Shown here: in pieces, positions 23,782 through 33,143 of the stretch | Numbering within the stretch: position 1 is the stretch's first letter | How the letters are laid out: each line of letters starts with the position of its first letter | Assembly (NCBI GenBank): GCA_964461815.1 | Contig: CAYWVF010000017.1 | Span: 1 to 57,151, forward strand | DNA: 57,151 bases | Direction of reading: 5' to 3' | Source: JAAZBA01 sp964461815 | GTDB lineage: Bacteria > Bacillota > Clostridia > Oscillospirales > QAMX01 | Notes under the pieces: model-generated | What the model saw: the letters and a program-made list of their open reading frames with translations, nothing else | Told to the model about the DNA's origin: nothing | Database searches by the model: none | Translations under genes and position numbers: made by a program

Positions 23782-25707
23782 TTATTCCATAGACGGTCTT
23801 TCACCGAAGATCCAACGCATTACTGTAGCAAATGTTGAAACATCGAATACCTCTTGGAAGAGATCCTCGTGGGTAGCTGCGTAATCGAGAGTATCCTCCC
23901 ACAGCATATAGGCACGGGAATCATCACCCTCGGCTTTTGCGGACAATGCATTAGCAAGCCTCTTGATAATACGTGCATGATAATGGAGGTATCTCCAAGA
24001 AATCTCAATGCTTCGAATGTCGTTGTGCTTGTTGCGATCTATGATCTCAGTAAATCTGTCAACAACGATAGGTATTGTGTCGAGATTCTCAACATGAGAA
24101 GGATTGTAGAACGGTCTGCCATCAATACCTTTTTCACCACGTAAATACACCGGGTCGAATAGACGGCTTATTTCGGCAAGGTAATCCATACAAAGCTTCC
24201 AATCGTCACCGAAGGAATGCTTGAAATAATCCTCTGCGATCTCCTCAAATGTAACTGTATCATCAAACATTGCCTGACCGAACAGATACATTGGGAAGCC
24301 TGTAGGCATGAATGAGCGCTGCGTCAGATCCTCGATAATACCGTTGATGTTATGCTTCTTCAGTGAACGAATATCCTCAAGTAGCGTTTTACCCATCTCG
24401 TAATAGCCCGGATCCTTATAATGATCCCACATGAGATGGTACTCGTAAAGGAAGCTGTCACCTGAAAAGACCTCTTGCCATTTCTCCAGATATGCTAGAT
24501 TCTGTGCCATGCCTACAGGGAATTGCAGCTTATTGCGATCGTACGGTACATATGCGTTAGGATCGGCATCAAGTGCATATGACTCACTGTAAGTGCGTGT
24601 GATCGGAGCAAAGAGCAGAGAAAAGCGTGATGGATTGACGAATCTTTCTTTTATAGGAGGCCAATAGAGATCAACATAAACTATAAACACGAGCTTTGTC
24701 GGAAGACCACGACGTGTCAGTTCGGCATCCATTTCGTTGAGAAGTACTACGTAATGATCCGCAGTGTCCATCTTACGGCATTCTTCGCATTCGCAGTGGT
24801 TATTCCTATCATCGGCAAGCCAGATGTGAAGGTAGTCTACATTCGGATGACATTCGGCATAATCTGCCATATAGTCAACGATCTTTTTGCGTGCCTTGGC
24901 ATTCGACATGCATATATTTGTGCAGAGCGGAACGTCTCTGAAAAGCTCACGCTTGCCATCGACTTCGGCAAAGCATTGCTTTACGTCATCAGGTATATCT
25001 ATTTTCTTGGGATCCCAGTCTACGCCTTCTATTCCAAATGGTTCACATGTCCATCCGTGTCCCATAGCATTGTAGATAAGTCCACGCTTCGAGATCTCGG
25101 CTTCAAGCTGTGCCTTGTATTGCTCGGCTGTGTTAATCGTGATACGCTCCGGAAGCTTATATTTGTTATCTCTGTGACCATACCAGCGGTCGTAGAAAAT
25201 ATATGGTACATTAAACTGAAGCATGTAGGCGTTAAGTCCGACCTTCGGTGACCACTCGATATTGTCAAGCATGTTCTGCTGGCTCACGGCACCCTCGATA
25301 CATTGACCTCTGTGGCGATATGATGCTTTTTTATGGTATTTAACGGGAGTTACAGTGCGCTTAGGTATATATTCACCATCAATACCGGGACGGAACCAAC
25401 GGCAGCCGTTTTCCTGGAGAAATCTGTAGACAGCAAGAAGAACACTACGTGGATTCATACCTGCAATAATACCGCCATTATCGTCTGTATCTATATGTAT
25501 GACGTCATCAAACTCGGTTGATTCGACCTCGGAGGTGTCGAGACCGAAATCCTCGAAAAGACCAAGCTTATAGCCTTTATCGGAAGCTGTGCCGTATTTT
25601 ATGGGAATATCACCGGCTTTGACCATCATCATACGCATATATTTTTTTAGCTCAGATGCGGCATAATCAATAACAGGATTCGGGCGAAGCTGGATTATCG
25701 TATACAT
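23782..25707 (-). CDS. DUF4838 domain protein (GH67-like, putative glycan-active enzyme)
   Basis: A 641-residue protein without a signal peptide. The first 120 residues form an alpha-glucuronidase N-terminal-like domain (ASELKKYM, later NPRSVLLAVYRFLQENGCRWFRPG), followed by a DUF4838 TIM-barrel-like region. Conserved-looking acidic stretches include YLHIWLADDRNNHCECEECRK with four clustered Cys/His that may bind a metal. Such proteins occur in polysaccharide utilisation loci, but their reaction is unproven. GAAGGGAG precedes the ATG. It converges with uxaE and diverges from the microprotein gene at 25831. Confidence 0.82.
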   Translation of the reverse strand: MYTIIQLRPNPVIDYAASELKKYMRMMMVKAGDIPIKYGTASDKGYKLGLFEDFGLDTSEVESTEFDDVIHIDTDDNGGIIAGMNPRSVLLAVYRFLQENGCRWFRPGIDGEYIPKRTVTPVKYHKKASYRHRGQCIEGAVSQQNMLDNIEWSPKVGLNAYMLQFNVPYIFYDRWYGHRDNKYKLPERITINTAEQYKAQLEAEISKRGLIYNAMGHGWTCEPFGIEGVDWDPKKIDIPDDVKQCFAEVDGKRELFRDVPLCTNICMSNAKARKKIVDYMADYAECHPNVDYLHIWLADDRNNHCECEECRKMDTADHYVVLLNEMDAELTRRGLPTKLVFIVYVDLYWPPIKERFVNPSRFSLLFAPITRTYSESYALDADPNAYVPYDRNKLQFPVGMAQNLAYLEKWQEVFSGDSFLYEYHLMWDHYKDPGYYEMGKTLLEDIRSLKKHNINGIIEDLTQRSFMPTGFPMYLFGQAMFDDTVTFEEIAEDYFKHSFGDDWKLCMDYLAEISRLFDPVYLRGEKGIDGRPFYNPSHVENLDTIPIVVDRFTEIIDRNKHNDIRSIEISWRYLHYHARIIKRLANALSAKAEGDDSRAYMLWEDTLDYAATHEDLFQEVFDVSTFATVMRWIFGERPSME

Positions 25708-25773
25708 AAAAAAACTCCCTTCATATAAATGAATTTATAATATTATTTAACATTCTAAAGAAAATATATAGCA

Positions 25774-25802
25774 TTGATTTTTTGTATACAGTATGCTATA
25801 CT
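25774..25802 (+). promoter_or_regulatory. Sigma-A promoter for the 50-residue microprotein
   Basis: TTGATT, 17 bp, TATACT, 28 bp before the start codon. The spacer contains TGTATACAGTA, which recurs directly at 26024-26034 beyond the gene. Confidence 0.72.
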
Positions 25803-25830
25803 AAATAAAAAAGTGGAATGGAGTGATTTG

Positions 25831-25983
25831 ATGAATAGCTTAGGTATAATAGGCGGAGCAGACGGACCTACAGCAATTTTTATTTCAGGAGATCCGACAT
25901 TGCTGATAGCGATTTGTGCGGTCATAGTCGCTGTCGTAGCAGTGGCAGCTATGTTTATAGTAAAGAAAATAAAGAAAAAGTAA
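25831..25983 (+). CDS. Membrane microprotein carrying the Na+-decarboxylase beta-subunit signature
   Basis: A 50-residue protein: residues 3-18 read SLGIIGGADGPTAIFI, the signature around the functional Asp of the beta subunit of Na+-translocating decarboxylases (OadB/GcdB). A single hydrophobic helix (about residues 24-43) and a basic tail KKIKKK follow. The full beta subunit has several hundred residues and many helices, so this is no working decarboxylase subunit. The gene has its own good promoter, GGAG 7 bases before ATG, and a terminator-like hairpin after it, so it is a real short gene and not a fragment. Similar short annotated proteins exist in Clostridia as far as I recall. Function unknown. 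Confidence 0.8.
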   Translation: MNSLGIIGGADGPTAIFISGDPTLLIAICAVIVAVVAVAAMFIVKKIKKK

Positions 25984-25984
25984 A

Positions 25985-26022
25985 ATCAACGGGGTTCGAG
26001 TTAATTCGTTCCCTGTTTTTTT
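25985..26022 (+). terminator. Terminator-like structure after the microprotein gene
   Basis: AACGGGG and CCCTGTT arms pair imperfectly around a 20-nt interior and are followed by a run of seven T. Confidence 0.5.
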
Positions 26023-26039
26023 ATGTATACAGTAGCTAG

Positions 26040-26963
26040 TCAGCAGCATATTGAATGTATTTGTCTTTTTGAAATATGCTGACTGTATTCTGTCGGCGTA
26101 AGCCCTGTTTTTGCTTTAAACACCTTTGAAAAATAGTTTGCGGATGCAAAACCAAGTGTTTCCGCGATCTCTGTGAAATTACTTGAGGACTCGGCAATCA
26201 TTTGTTCGGCTCGTTTTATTTTTAAATCGGTAAAGTATGCTATTACACCCTGATTTGTTTCAGCCTTAAATAGCTTCATAAGAGTCGTAGGGTTGACACT
26301 GAATTTCTCACTCAGATCGTTGATCGTAAGCTTCAGAGAAAGATTATCACTCATATAAGACTTGATCTCGGAGATCAATCTTGATTCGTTTATATACTTA
26401 TTTGCCTTTTGAGATTCATCCAAAAGAAGCGGTATTTTTTTAAGTCTGCAATAGACCATTGCGAGAAAACGCTCAAGAGATGCGCCAATATAGCCCACTA
26501 CTACCTGAGGTGTATCACTTTTTAGCTTGAATCCGAGTCTGTCGCTATCTCGTCCGGTTGGTTCGCAAGCTCGTGCTCCTGTTTTTATCAGATCAAGGAG
26601 AACCCCGCTTTCTTCACCATATAATTTTAATGGCGCAGTACCGAATATGTTCATTGCCTCCGATTCACAGACAAAGCTTATAATTGAAAAAGAGACCTTT
26701 TCGGTTTCCCATATATATTTAGATGTTTTAAAGGGTGGACGGTAGATCATGGTATTCGGCTCGATGTCGTATACACCATCCTCTGTATAGTACTTACCTC
26801 TACCTGAAGATATGAAAAAAATCTGGGCAAAATCGTATTTTTCCCAATACGGAATTGTATCGGATATATATGATTCAAAATTATAAGCGGTAATAAAGCT
26901 TGAAACGTTAAAGGTTTTATCTATATATATTCGGTTAAAATTTGTCTTTACATCAATATCCAC
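26040..26963 (-). CDS. AraC family transcriptional regulator
   Basis: A 307-residue regulator. The N-terminal cupin-like sensing domain (IFFISSGRGKYYTEDGVYDIEPNTMIYRPP) spans about residues 40-140. The C-terminal double HTH from about 200 shows LTINDLSEKFSVNPTTLMKLFK and the conserved second motif FTEIAETLGFASANYFSKVFKAKTGLTPTEYS. It has its own consensus promoter. The MFS gene lies upstream on the same strand behind a hairpin. By location it may control the MFS transporter or the nearby glycan genes. Confidence 0.92.
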   Translation of the reverse strand: MDIDVKTNFNRIYIDKTFNVSSFITAYNFESYISDTIPYWEKYDFAQIFFISSGRGKYYTEDGVYDIEPNTMIYRPPFKTSKYIWETEKVSFSIISFVCESEAMNIFGTAPLKLYGEESGVLLDLIKTGARACEPTGRDSDRLGFKLKSDTPQVVVGYIGASLERFLAMVYCRLKKIPLLLDESQKANKYINESRLISEIKSYMSDNLSLKLTINDLSEKFSVNPTTLMKLFKAETNQGVIAYFTDLKIKRAEQMIAESSSNFTEIAETLGFASANYFSKVFKAKTGLTPTEYSQHISKRQIHSICC

Positions 26964-27042
26964 GATTTCAGTACCTCACGTATATTGGGGAATATTAAAA
27001 ATTGTTATTTCATATCTTTTTCAAACAAAACTCTATACTATC

Positions 27043-27071
27043 ATTATAGACATACAGCTTTGTTATGTCAA
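27043..27071 (-). promoter_or_regulatory. Consensus sigma-A promoter of the AraC gene
   Basis: TTGACA, 17 bp, TATAAT on the minus strand, 80 bp before the AraC start codon. Confidence 0.8.
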
Positions 27072-27126
27072 GCGAAAAATAAATAGCGATATAACGAAAA
27101 AGTTGACCGTAAATTGTATAAAAATG

Positions 27127-27166
27127 CATATCCGCATGGACTTGTAAGCCTATACGGATATGTGTT
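27127..27166 (-). terminator. Hairpin after the MFS gene
   Basis: CATATCCG and CGGATATG arms (27127-27134, 27155-27162) flank a 20-nt interior, just past the minus-strand stop at 27167. Confidence 0.55.
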
Positions 27167-28504
27167 TTATACTGTTTCAAGAGAATCGTCTTCGACCTTT
27201 TCCTTTTTATGTACGAAGAATACGAAAATACCGTAAAGGATCAGGTAAACACCTGTAATGACCGGCATGATTTGAGGCGTAACAAAAGTCACACCGAACA
27301 AATCTATTTTTAAATTTTCGAATAATGACATAAAGAGTATGGAATATCCGGTGCCGCACATAGCACCGAGATATAAAAATGTGGCACAGAATGGAAGACA
27401 TACAGACTGACTTTCTCTCGGTAGATTGTAATACGACATATTTGATATAACGATATTTATGGCGACGGAGAATATATGGCATAGTACTGCAACGACAAAG
27501 TAGAACCATTCCATATCCTTCATTACCAATGCATGTGTCATGTGTATTATGCCGTATACAAACATGACCTTATACAGAACGGAGAGCCAGGATGTACGGT
27601 TGATACGCCGTACCCATATAGGGCTCATTATCATTGCAATGGGAACATACATGGCTGAACAAATATTGATAAATGAATAGCTGATTTTCAGCTTATCAAG
27701 CATATATACCGAAAAATACGAGCCACAGGTATTGGCAACAAATTGCCATAGAAAAATCAATGCGATCGAGGTAAGATACTTTTTATGCTTAAACGGTTCG
27801 ATAAATATTTTTTTCAGATTTACGTTACTGATAGTTTCACCGTAGGGATATTCTTTGATCTTCGCAAGCCAGAATATATCTATGGCAGCAAAAATAATTG
27901 CTACGATCCTGAGAATAGTCATGCCTAAAAGCTCCATATCGGCACTCTTAAATCGGTCAAGCATCGAGCTGCCCGAAAGTACAAAAATATATATGGCGAG
28001 ATTTGAAAAAATACTATTTTGTGAAAAGTGTGCTGCACGGCGATTTTCAGGTATACTCTCAATATGCCATAACGAAAAGCCCTGGGCTGTTGACGCAGAC
28101 ACAATGTTGAGAAGTGCTATGCAGCCGAGTATGAGATATATCTGTATTCTGTTTGGGATCGGCAGATTACTGATTATTCCTATGAGGATAATATTTACTA
28201 TATGAAAAACTATGCGTGTGACAATGAGCAGTTTTTTTCTCTGTTCGTATCGGCTAAGCAGTAACGGACTGAGTATCTGAAGCATGTTGCAAATATAGGC
28301 TATTATATTGACGATACCAAGCTCGAGGTTGTTTGCGTTGAGATAAATAAGAAGGCCGGTAAAGAAGTTTCCTCCGACTAGGTTCACGGCAACGTTGTAC
28401 GACGCATTTTCAGCCATGATCTTATAACGATTACCTTCTTTTTCGCTATATGGATGCTTGACATTATAAAAAAGGTTGTTTAATTTTGTGCTGATAGCAT
28501 TCAT
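27167..28504 (-). CDS. MFS transporter
   Basis: A 445-residue integral membrane protein with about 12 hydrophobic segments in two halves and an acidic C-terminal tail. Short charged loops between helices 2 and 3 (SRYEQRKKLL) and the overall pattern fit the Major Facilitator Superfamily. The substrate is not evident; sugars are plausible given its neighbours. CGGAGG lies 6 bases before the ATG. No promoter was recognised with confidence in 28505-28760, a 240-bp divergent spacer. Confidence 0.8.
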   Translation of the reverse strand: MNAISTKLNNLFYNVKHPYSEKEGNRYKIMAENASYNVAVNLVGGNFFTGLLIYLNANNLELGIVNIIAYICNMLQILSPLLLSRYEQRKKLLIVTRIVFHIVNIILIGIISNLPIPNRIQIYLILGCIALLNIVSASTAQGFSLWHIESIPENRRAAHFSQNSIFSNLAIYIFVLSGSSMLDRFKSADMELLGMTILRIVAIIFAAIDIFWLAKIKEYPYGETISNVNLKKIFIEPFKHKKYLTSIALIFLWQFVANTCGSYFSVYMLDKLKISYSFINICSAMYVPIAMIMSPIWVRRINRTSWLSVLYKVMFVYGIIHMTHALVMKDMEWFYFVVAVLCHIFSVAINIVISNMSYYNLPRESQSVCLPFCATFLYLGAMCGTGYSILFMSLFENLKIDLFGVTFVTPQIMPVITGVYLILYGIFVFFVHKKEKVEDDSLETV

Positions 28505-28761
28505 AGCAAACCTCCGAGAATTTCGTGTTTATGTTAATCATGATATAGCAAACAGAATGAATTTGCAAGCTTTTTCTTATGTGTATATTTACTGAAAATT
28601 ACGCTGTAAAACAGTATATAAAAGCTAAAAACAATATAAGTAATATTTGTATAAAAATATCTGACGGAAACAAAATCAAGCGATATGATGTAAAAATTGA
28701 CACTAATTAAATTGCAAAGAACGGAACAAAATATGAATATCTCATGAAAGGAAATGAACGT

Positions 28762-28929
28762 ATGACGAAGTTTTTAAAGGGTATGACAGCAGGTATAATA
28801 ACCGGTGCTGCACTTACTATGGTCGCTGTACCGATAACGGGTGCATGCAGAAAAAAGACAGCAGCCGGACGTGCGATACAGGCGGTAGGAGAGATCGTGG
28901 AGCATATAGGCTGTGCTATAAGGGACTGA
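28762..28929 (+). CDS. Small hypothetical single-pass membrane protein
   Basis: A 55-residue protein starting MTKFLKGMTAGIITGAAL, a glycine-rich hydrophobic helix, then a basic region RKKTAAGRAIQAVGEIVEHI. The ATG at 28762 is 9 bases after AAAGGAA; the ATG at 28744 has no site before it. It resembles the YtxH-like small envelope proteins common in Clostridia. It converges with mtaB on a shared hairpin. Function unknown. Confidence 0.7.
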   Translation: MTKFLKGMTAGIITGAALTMVAVPITGACRKKTAAGRAIQAVGEIVEHIGCAIRD

Positions 28930-28947
28930 TATTTTAATAAATATAGT

Positions 28948-28976
28948 AGAAAACACGGCTTTGCGCCGTGTTTTCT
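28948..28976. terminator. Bidirectional terminator between the small protein gene and mtaB
   Basis: A perfect 12-bp stem AGAAAACACGGC / GCCGTGTTTTCT with a 5-nt loop; its A/T arms give a T-run in both directions. Confidence 0.88.
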
Positions 28977-30243
28977 ATGCTTCAATGCCGATAAGTTTTT
29001 CGTCGGTCCTTCCTGTTATTTTCATATCGCATAGCTCGCCCGGAAGATGCTTTTTGGAGGCGTCATGCACCTCGAGATAGTTTTCACTGTGACCTGTTTT
29101 ATCTTCAAATAAAACGTGCATATTTTTCCCGATCTGGCGATCCATGTATATATATTTCATTTTTAAAGCTATAGCGGATGCTTCCTTTGCTCTGGCTTCC
29201 TTAACACTTTTTTCTATTTGAGGAGACATTTTTGCAGCCGGAGTGCCTTCTCTTATAGAATACGGGAAAATATGCATAGCGGCAAATCCGCACTTTTCGA
29301 TAAATGCGAGTGTTTCTTTGAACTCCTCATCTGTTTCACCCGGAAAGCCTGTTATAAGATCGGTAGTTAAAGCAGGATCGTCAAAATACTCCCTGAGCAG
29401 AGTGACCGATTTATAATATCTTTCGGTATCATATTTTCTTTTCATTCTTGACAATACGCTGTCACAGCCACTTTGGAGTGAAAGATGAAAATGAGGGCAG
29501 AGATTATTCAGCTTTGATGCTCTTTTGCAAAATTCTTCATCTATTGTACGAGGCTCAAGCGAACCGAGTCGAAGTCTGACGTTCGGAGCAGCATCGCACA
29601 GCTGTTCAAGAAGTGAAATAAGCGATACCGCCGGATCGAGATCACGACCGTATGAGGAAATTTCTATACCGGTAATGATGACCTCACGATACCCGATATC
29701 CTGAAGCCTTTTTATTTCCGATACAGCGTATTCGGGTGACATTGAACGAATATGACCTCTTGAATAGGGGATAATACAATAGGTACAATAGTTATCGCAT
29801 CCATCCTGTACCTTTAGCATTGCACGTGTACGACCTTCAAGTCCTCCTGCCGGAAGATATTCGAATTCACGCCTGGCTTTTTTTATTTCCATGTGCTTTT
29901 TTCGTTCGGCAAGTGCATTTTCAAGAAGCTCAATAAAGGCTTCACGATCGGTAGAACCGCAAACGACATCAGCTTGAGCAAGAACAGGTGAATCGGGATG
30001 CATTTGGGAAAAACATCCGCAGACACCGATGATCGCATTTGGAGAACGACGCTTTGCTTGACGGATCGCCTGCCTTGATTTTTTGTCACTGACACCCGTG
30101 ACAGAGCATGTATTAATTACATAGGCATCGCACTCACTCTCAAAGTCGGATATGGTGTGACCGTGGGAGATGAGTATCGATTCCATTGCCTGTGTATCAA
30201 ATTGATTGGCTTTACAGCCTAAAGTGAGAAATGATATTGTCAT
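28975..30243 (-). CDS. mtaB: tRNA (t6A37 C2)-methylthiotransferase MtaB
   Basis: A 422-residue radical-SAM enzyme that converts t6A to ms2t6A at position 37 of ANN-decoding tRNAs. The N-terminal UPF0004 domain has FLTLGCKANQFDTQ and cluster Cys at about 10, 46 and 80. The radical-SAM motif CDNYCTYC is near residues 146-153, followed by IIPYSRGHIRS. A C-terminal TRAM domain starts near 355. The LGCKxNQ-D signature separates MtaB from MiaB and RimO. Monocistronic on the minus strand. Confidence 0.93.
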   Translation of the reverse strand: MTISFLTLGCKANQFDTQAMESILISHGHTISDFESECDAYVINTCSVTGVSDKKSRQAIRQAKRRSPNAIIGVCGCFSQMHPDSPVLAQADVVCGSTDREAFIELLENALAERKKHMEIKKARREFEYLPAGGLEGRTRAMLKVQDGCDNYCTYCIIPYSRGHIRSMSPEYAVSEIKRLQDIGYREVIITGIEISSYGRDLDPAVSLISLLEQLCDAAPNVRLRLGSLEPRTIDEEFCKRASKLNNLCPHFHLSLQSGCDSVLSRMKRKYDTERYYKSVTLLREYFDDPALTTDLITGFPGETDEEFKETLAFIEKCGFAAMHIFPYSIREGTPAAKMSPQIEKSVKEARAKEASAIALKMKYIYMDRQIGKNMHVLFEDKTGHSENYLEVHDASKKHLPGELCDMKITGRTDEKLIGIEA

Positions 30244-30289
30244 AGAGTAAAACTCCTGTGAAGATATTTTGAATTGTCAAATTAAATAC

Positions 30290-30318
30290 TTGTAATAAGC
30301 TCTCAAATATATTATAAT
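30290..30318 (+). promoter_or_regulatory. Sigma-A promoter for the D-Ala-D-Ala carboxypeptidase gene
   Basis: TTGTAA, 17 bp, TATAAT. The start codon is 160 bp further on, giving a long leader in which no known riboswitch was recognised. Confidence 0.6.
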
Positions 30319-30480
30319 ATTAAGTGAAGATGATTTCAACATAAATTTTTACCGAAGCTGTTCGGCAACTGCTTATCGTAGACGAGATCATGCCATATTT
30401 GCGTACCTGTACCAATTGAATAACTTGACCCGGTGCATGAAATAATACCTTTGTAATTGATAGATCGGAGGTATTATAGC

Positions 30481-31653
30481 TTGAAAAGGATATTAAAAAA
30501 ATCTATGGCATTTGCGTTGTCGCTCATGCTTTTAACGATATCGCTTAATTCATTTCCCGCAAAGGCGGAGGAAAGCAAAATAGTTTCGATAGCTGCACCG
30601 AGTGCGATACTTGTGGAAAGAAGTAGTGGTAAGGTCATTTACGAGAAAAATTCACATGAAAAGTTAAGACCTGCTAGTGTTACAAAAATCATGAGTATGC
30701 TTCTGATTATGGAAGCCATTGAGGATGGTAGCTTAACGATAGAGGATGTGGTCACAACGTCGGATCATGCGGCAAGCATGGGTGGATCACAGATATACCT
30801 TGAACCCGGTGAACAGATGAGTGTCCACGATATGCTGAAATCCATTGCAGTGTCGTCGGCTAATGATGCATGCGTTGCAATGGCAGAGCATATAGCCGGA
30901 AGCGAAGAAGCGTTTGTTGCTGGAATGAATGAGCGTGCATCAGAGCTTGGGATGAATGATACTACATTTAAAAACTGCACAGGTTTGGATGCGGACGGTC
31001 ATGTTACGAGTGCATATGATATATCGGTCATGTCAAGAGAGCTTTTAAGCCATGAGCTCATAAGAAAATACACAACGATATGGATGGACACTGTACGTGA
31101 TGGGCAGTTCGGACTTTCAAATACTAATAAGCTAGTCAAGTTTTACAACGGTTCTACGGGACTTAAGACCGGCTTTACAAGTGCGGCAGGATACTGCGTA
31201 TCTGCAAGTGCAATGCGTGACGGTATGGAATTGATAGCGGTAATAATGAAAGCCGAAACATCACCGAAGCGTAATGCAGATGCATCTGCGTTGTTGAATT
31301 TCGGATTTGCAAACTATGCCGTATTGAATCCGGGCGAGGATGATACGTTTGAACCTGTGCCGGTAAAGCTTGGTAAAGTAAAAACTGCTGACGGTGAATT
31401 GAAGCACTGCGAGGGCATACTCGTAAAAAAATCACAGATGTCTAAATTAGAAAAGAATATTACGATCGCAGATGAGCTTACAGCACCAATCGAAAAAGGT
31501 CAGCGCATAGGCACTTATATGGTAACGCTTGAGGGTGAGACTGTAGCTGAGATTCCGATAGTTGCTTCTGAGCAGATAGACAAGCTCGGCGTGGGTGATA
31601 TTTACAAAACGTTACTGGGAAATATGTTTATGCATTCAAATTACAATGAGTAA
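30481..31653 (+). CDS. D-alanyl-D-alanine carboxypeptidase (class C PBP, DacF-like)
   Basis: A 390-residue exported enzyme that trims the terminal D-Ala of peptidoglycan stem peptides. It has a signal peptide (residues about 1-30, ending near AKAEE) and the active-site triad SVTK (SxxK), SSAND (SxN) and KTGFTSAAG (KTG). A C-terminal beta domain carries the usual amphipathic tail region. The TTG at 30481 is 9 bases after CGGAGGT; the upstream in-frame TTG at 30457 would place that site inside the gene. It is followed after 53 bp by pgi. Confidence 0.92.
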   Translation: MKRILKKSMAFALSLMLLTISLNSFPAKAEESKIVSIAAPSAILVERSSGKVIYEKNSHEKLRPASVTKIMSMLLIMEAIEDGSLTIEDVVTTSDHAASMGGSQIYLEPGEQMSVHDMLKSIAVSSANDACVAMAEHIAGSEEAFVAGMNERASELGMNDTTFKNCTGLDADGHVTSAYDISVMSRELLSHELIRKYTTIWMDTVRDGQFGLSNTNKLVKFYNGSTGLKTGFTSAAGYCVSASAMRDGMELIAVIMKAETSPKRNADASALLNFGFANYAVLNPGEDDTFEPVPVKLGKVKTADGELKHCEGILVKKSQMSKLEKNITIADELTAPIEKGQRIGTYMVTLEGETVAEIPIVASEQIDKLGVGDIYKTLLGNMFMHSNYNE

Positions 31654-31660
31654 AAAAGTG

Positions 31661-31680
31661 GCAAGGGGAGTAGCCCTTGC
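31661..31680 (+). terminator. Short hairpin between the carboxypeptidase gene and pgi
   Basis: GCAAGGG and CCCTTGC pair over 7 bp around a 6-nt loop, with no T-tract. It may be an attenuator or stabiliser in a shared transcript. Confidence 0.45.
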
Positions 31681-31706
31681 TTACATATAAGAAAGGAAGA
31701 AAAACA

Positions 31707-33041
31707 ATGACACTTAGCGTAGATCTGAAAAATATCAACGGTTTTGTAGAAGAAAATGAACTGCAGGACATACTTAAAGAAATTAAAGAGGCTGATACGG
31801 CTCTCAGAACAGGTACAGGAGCAGGTAATGATTTTATAGGCTGGCTCGGTCTGCCTGAAAATATTGATATGGAAGAGCTTGCACGTGTAAAGAAGAGTGC
31901 AAAGAAGATAATAAGCGATTCAGAAGTACTTATAGTTGTAGGAATAGGCGGATCATATCTCGGAGCACGTGCAGTTATAGAATTTATCAAATCCGCAAAC
32001 TATAATTTAAAAAAGAAAAACACACCTGATATATTCTTTGTAGGCAACAATCTCAGCGGTGATTATATAAATGATATAATAGCTATCCTCGGAGACAGAG
32101 ACTTCTCAGTGAACGTTATCTCGAAATCCGGTACTACGACAGAGCCTGCGATTGCTTTCAGATTATTCAAGAAGATGCTGGAGGATAAGTACGGAGTCGA
32201 GGAAGCCAGAAAGCGTATATATGCTACAACAGACAAATCCAGAGGCGCATTAAAGAAGCTGGCTGATGCAGAACATTATGAGTCTTTCGTTATTCCTGAT
32301 AACGTCGGTGGACGCTATAGTGTACTTACACCTGTAGGACTTCTGCCGATAGCTGCTGCAGGTATTGATATAGATGCACTTATAAGCGGTGCGAAAAAGG
32401 CTATGAATGAGCTTAAGGAAGTTAGTTTGGATAATCCTACATGTGCATATGTTGCGGCAAGAAATGCATTGTACAGAAAGAATAAGTATATAGAAATACT
32501 CGGATGCTACGAGCCGTCATTCAGATTTATGGCTGAATGGTGGAAGCAGCTTTACGGTGAAAGTGAAGGCAAGGACGGCAAGGGTATATTCCCGGCATCT
32601 GTCGAGCTTACAGCAGATCTTCACTCCATGGGTCAGTACATACAGGACGGAGAAAGAATACTTTTCGAAACAATAGTAAATATCGTCAATCCAAATACTA
32701 CATTAAAGGTTCCGAATGATCCTGAAAATATAGATGGTCTTAATTTCCTTTCTGATGTCGAACTTGATTATATAAATAAGCAGGCATCACGAGGAACAGT
32801 GCTCGCACATGTAGATGGCGGTGTACCGAATATAATAATCAATCTTGAAAAAGCAGACGAGCTGTCTCTCGGTTATCTTATATACTTCTTTGAGCTGGCA
32901 TGCGGACTCAGTGGTTATGTGCTTGGAGTAAATTCGTTTAACCAGCCCGGCGTAGAAGCATATAAGAAGAATATGTTTGCACTCCTCGGAAAGCCGGGAT
33001 ATGAAAACGAGAGAGCAGCACTGGAAGATAGATTAAAATAA
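31707..33041 (+). CDS. pgi: Glucose-6-phosphate isomerase
   Basis: A 444-residue glycolytic enzyme that interconverts glucose-6-phosphate and fructose-6-phosphate. Family sequences are clear: VVGIGGSYLGARAVIEF, SKSGTTTEPAIAFR (phosphate-binding Ser/Thr), NVGGRYSVLTPVGLLP, and the C-terminal GVNSFNQPGVEAYK with the catalytic Lys. The length fits the short Bacillota type. The ATG at 31707 follows AAAGGAAG; an in-frame upstream start at 31677 is less likely. Confidence 0.97.
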   Translation: MTLSVDLKNINGFVEENELQDILKEIKEADTALRTGTGAGNDFIGWLGLPENIDMEELARVKKSAKKIISDSEVLIVVGIGGSYLGARAVIEFIKSANYNLKKKNTPDIFFVGNNLSGDYINDIIAILGDRDFSVNVISKSGTTTEPAIAFRLFKKMLEDKYGVEEARKRIYATTDKSRGALKKLADAEHYESFVIPDNVGGRYSVLTPVGLLPIAAAGIDIDALISGAKKAMNELKEVSLDNPTCAYVAARNALYRKNKYIEILGCYEPSFRFMAEWWKQLYGESEGKDGKGIFPASVELTADLHSMGQYIQDGERILFETIVNIVNPNTTLKVPNDPENIDGLNFLSDVELDYINKQASRGTVLAHVDGGVPNIIINLEKADELSLGYLIYFFELACGLSGYVLGVNSFNQPGVEAYKKNMFALLGKPGYENERAALEDRLK

Positions 33042-33143
33042 AAATGATTAAATAATTCATTGCTTTATTTGAAAAAATAGGTTATAATGAATATATCAGA
33101 AGATGTATCGCAAAAGATATATCAGATTGGAGGAATGATTACA

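Noticed and set aside
25783..26034. Direct repeat TGTATACAGTA as attachment sites of a mini mobile element around the microprotein
   Set aside because: Eleven bases, one copy embedded in a promoter spacer; too short to claim a mobile unit without comparative data.
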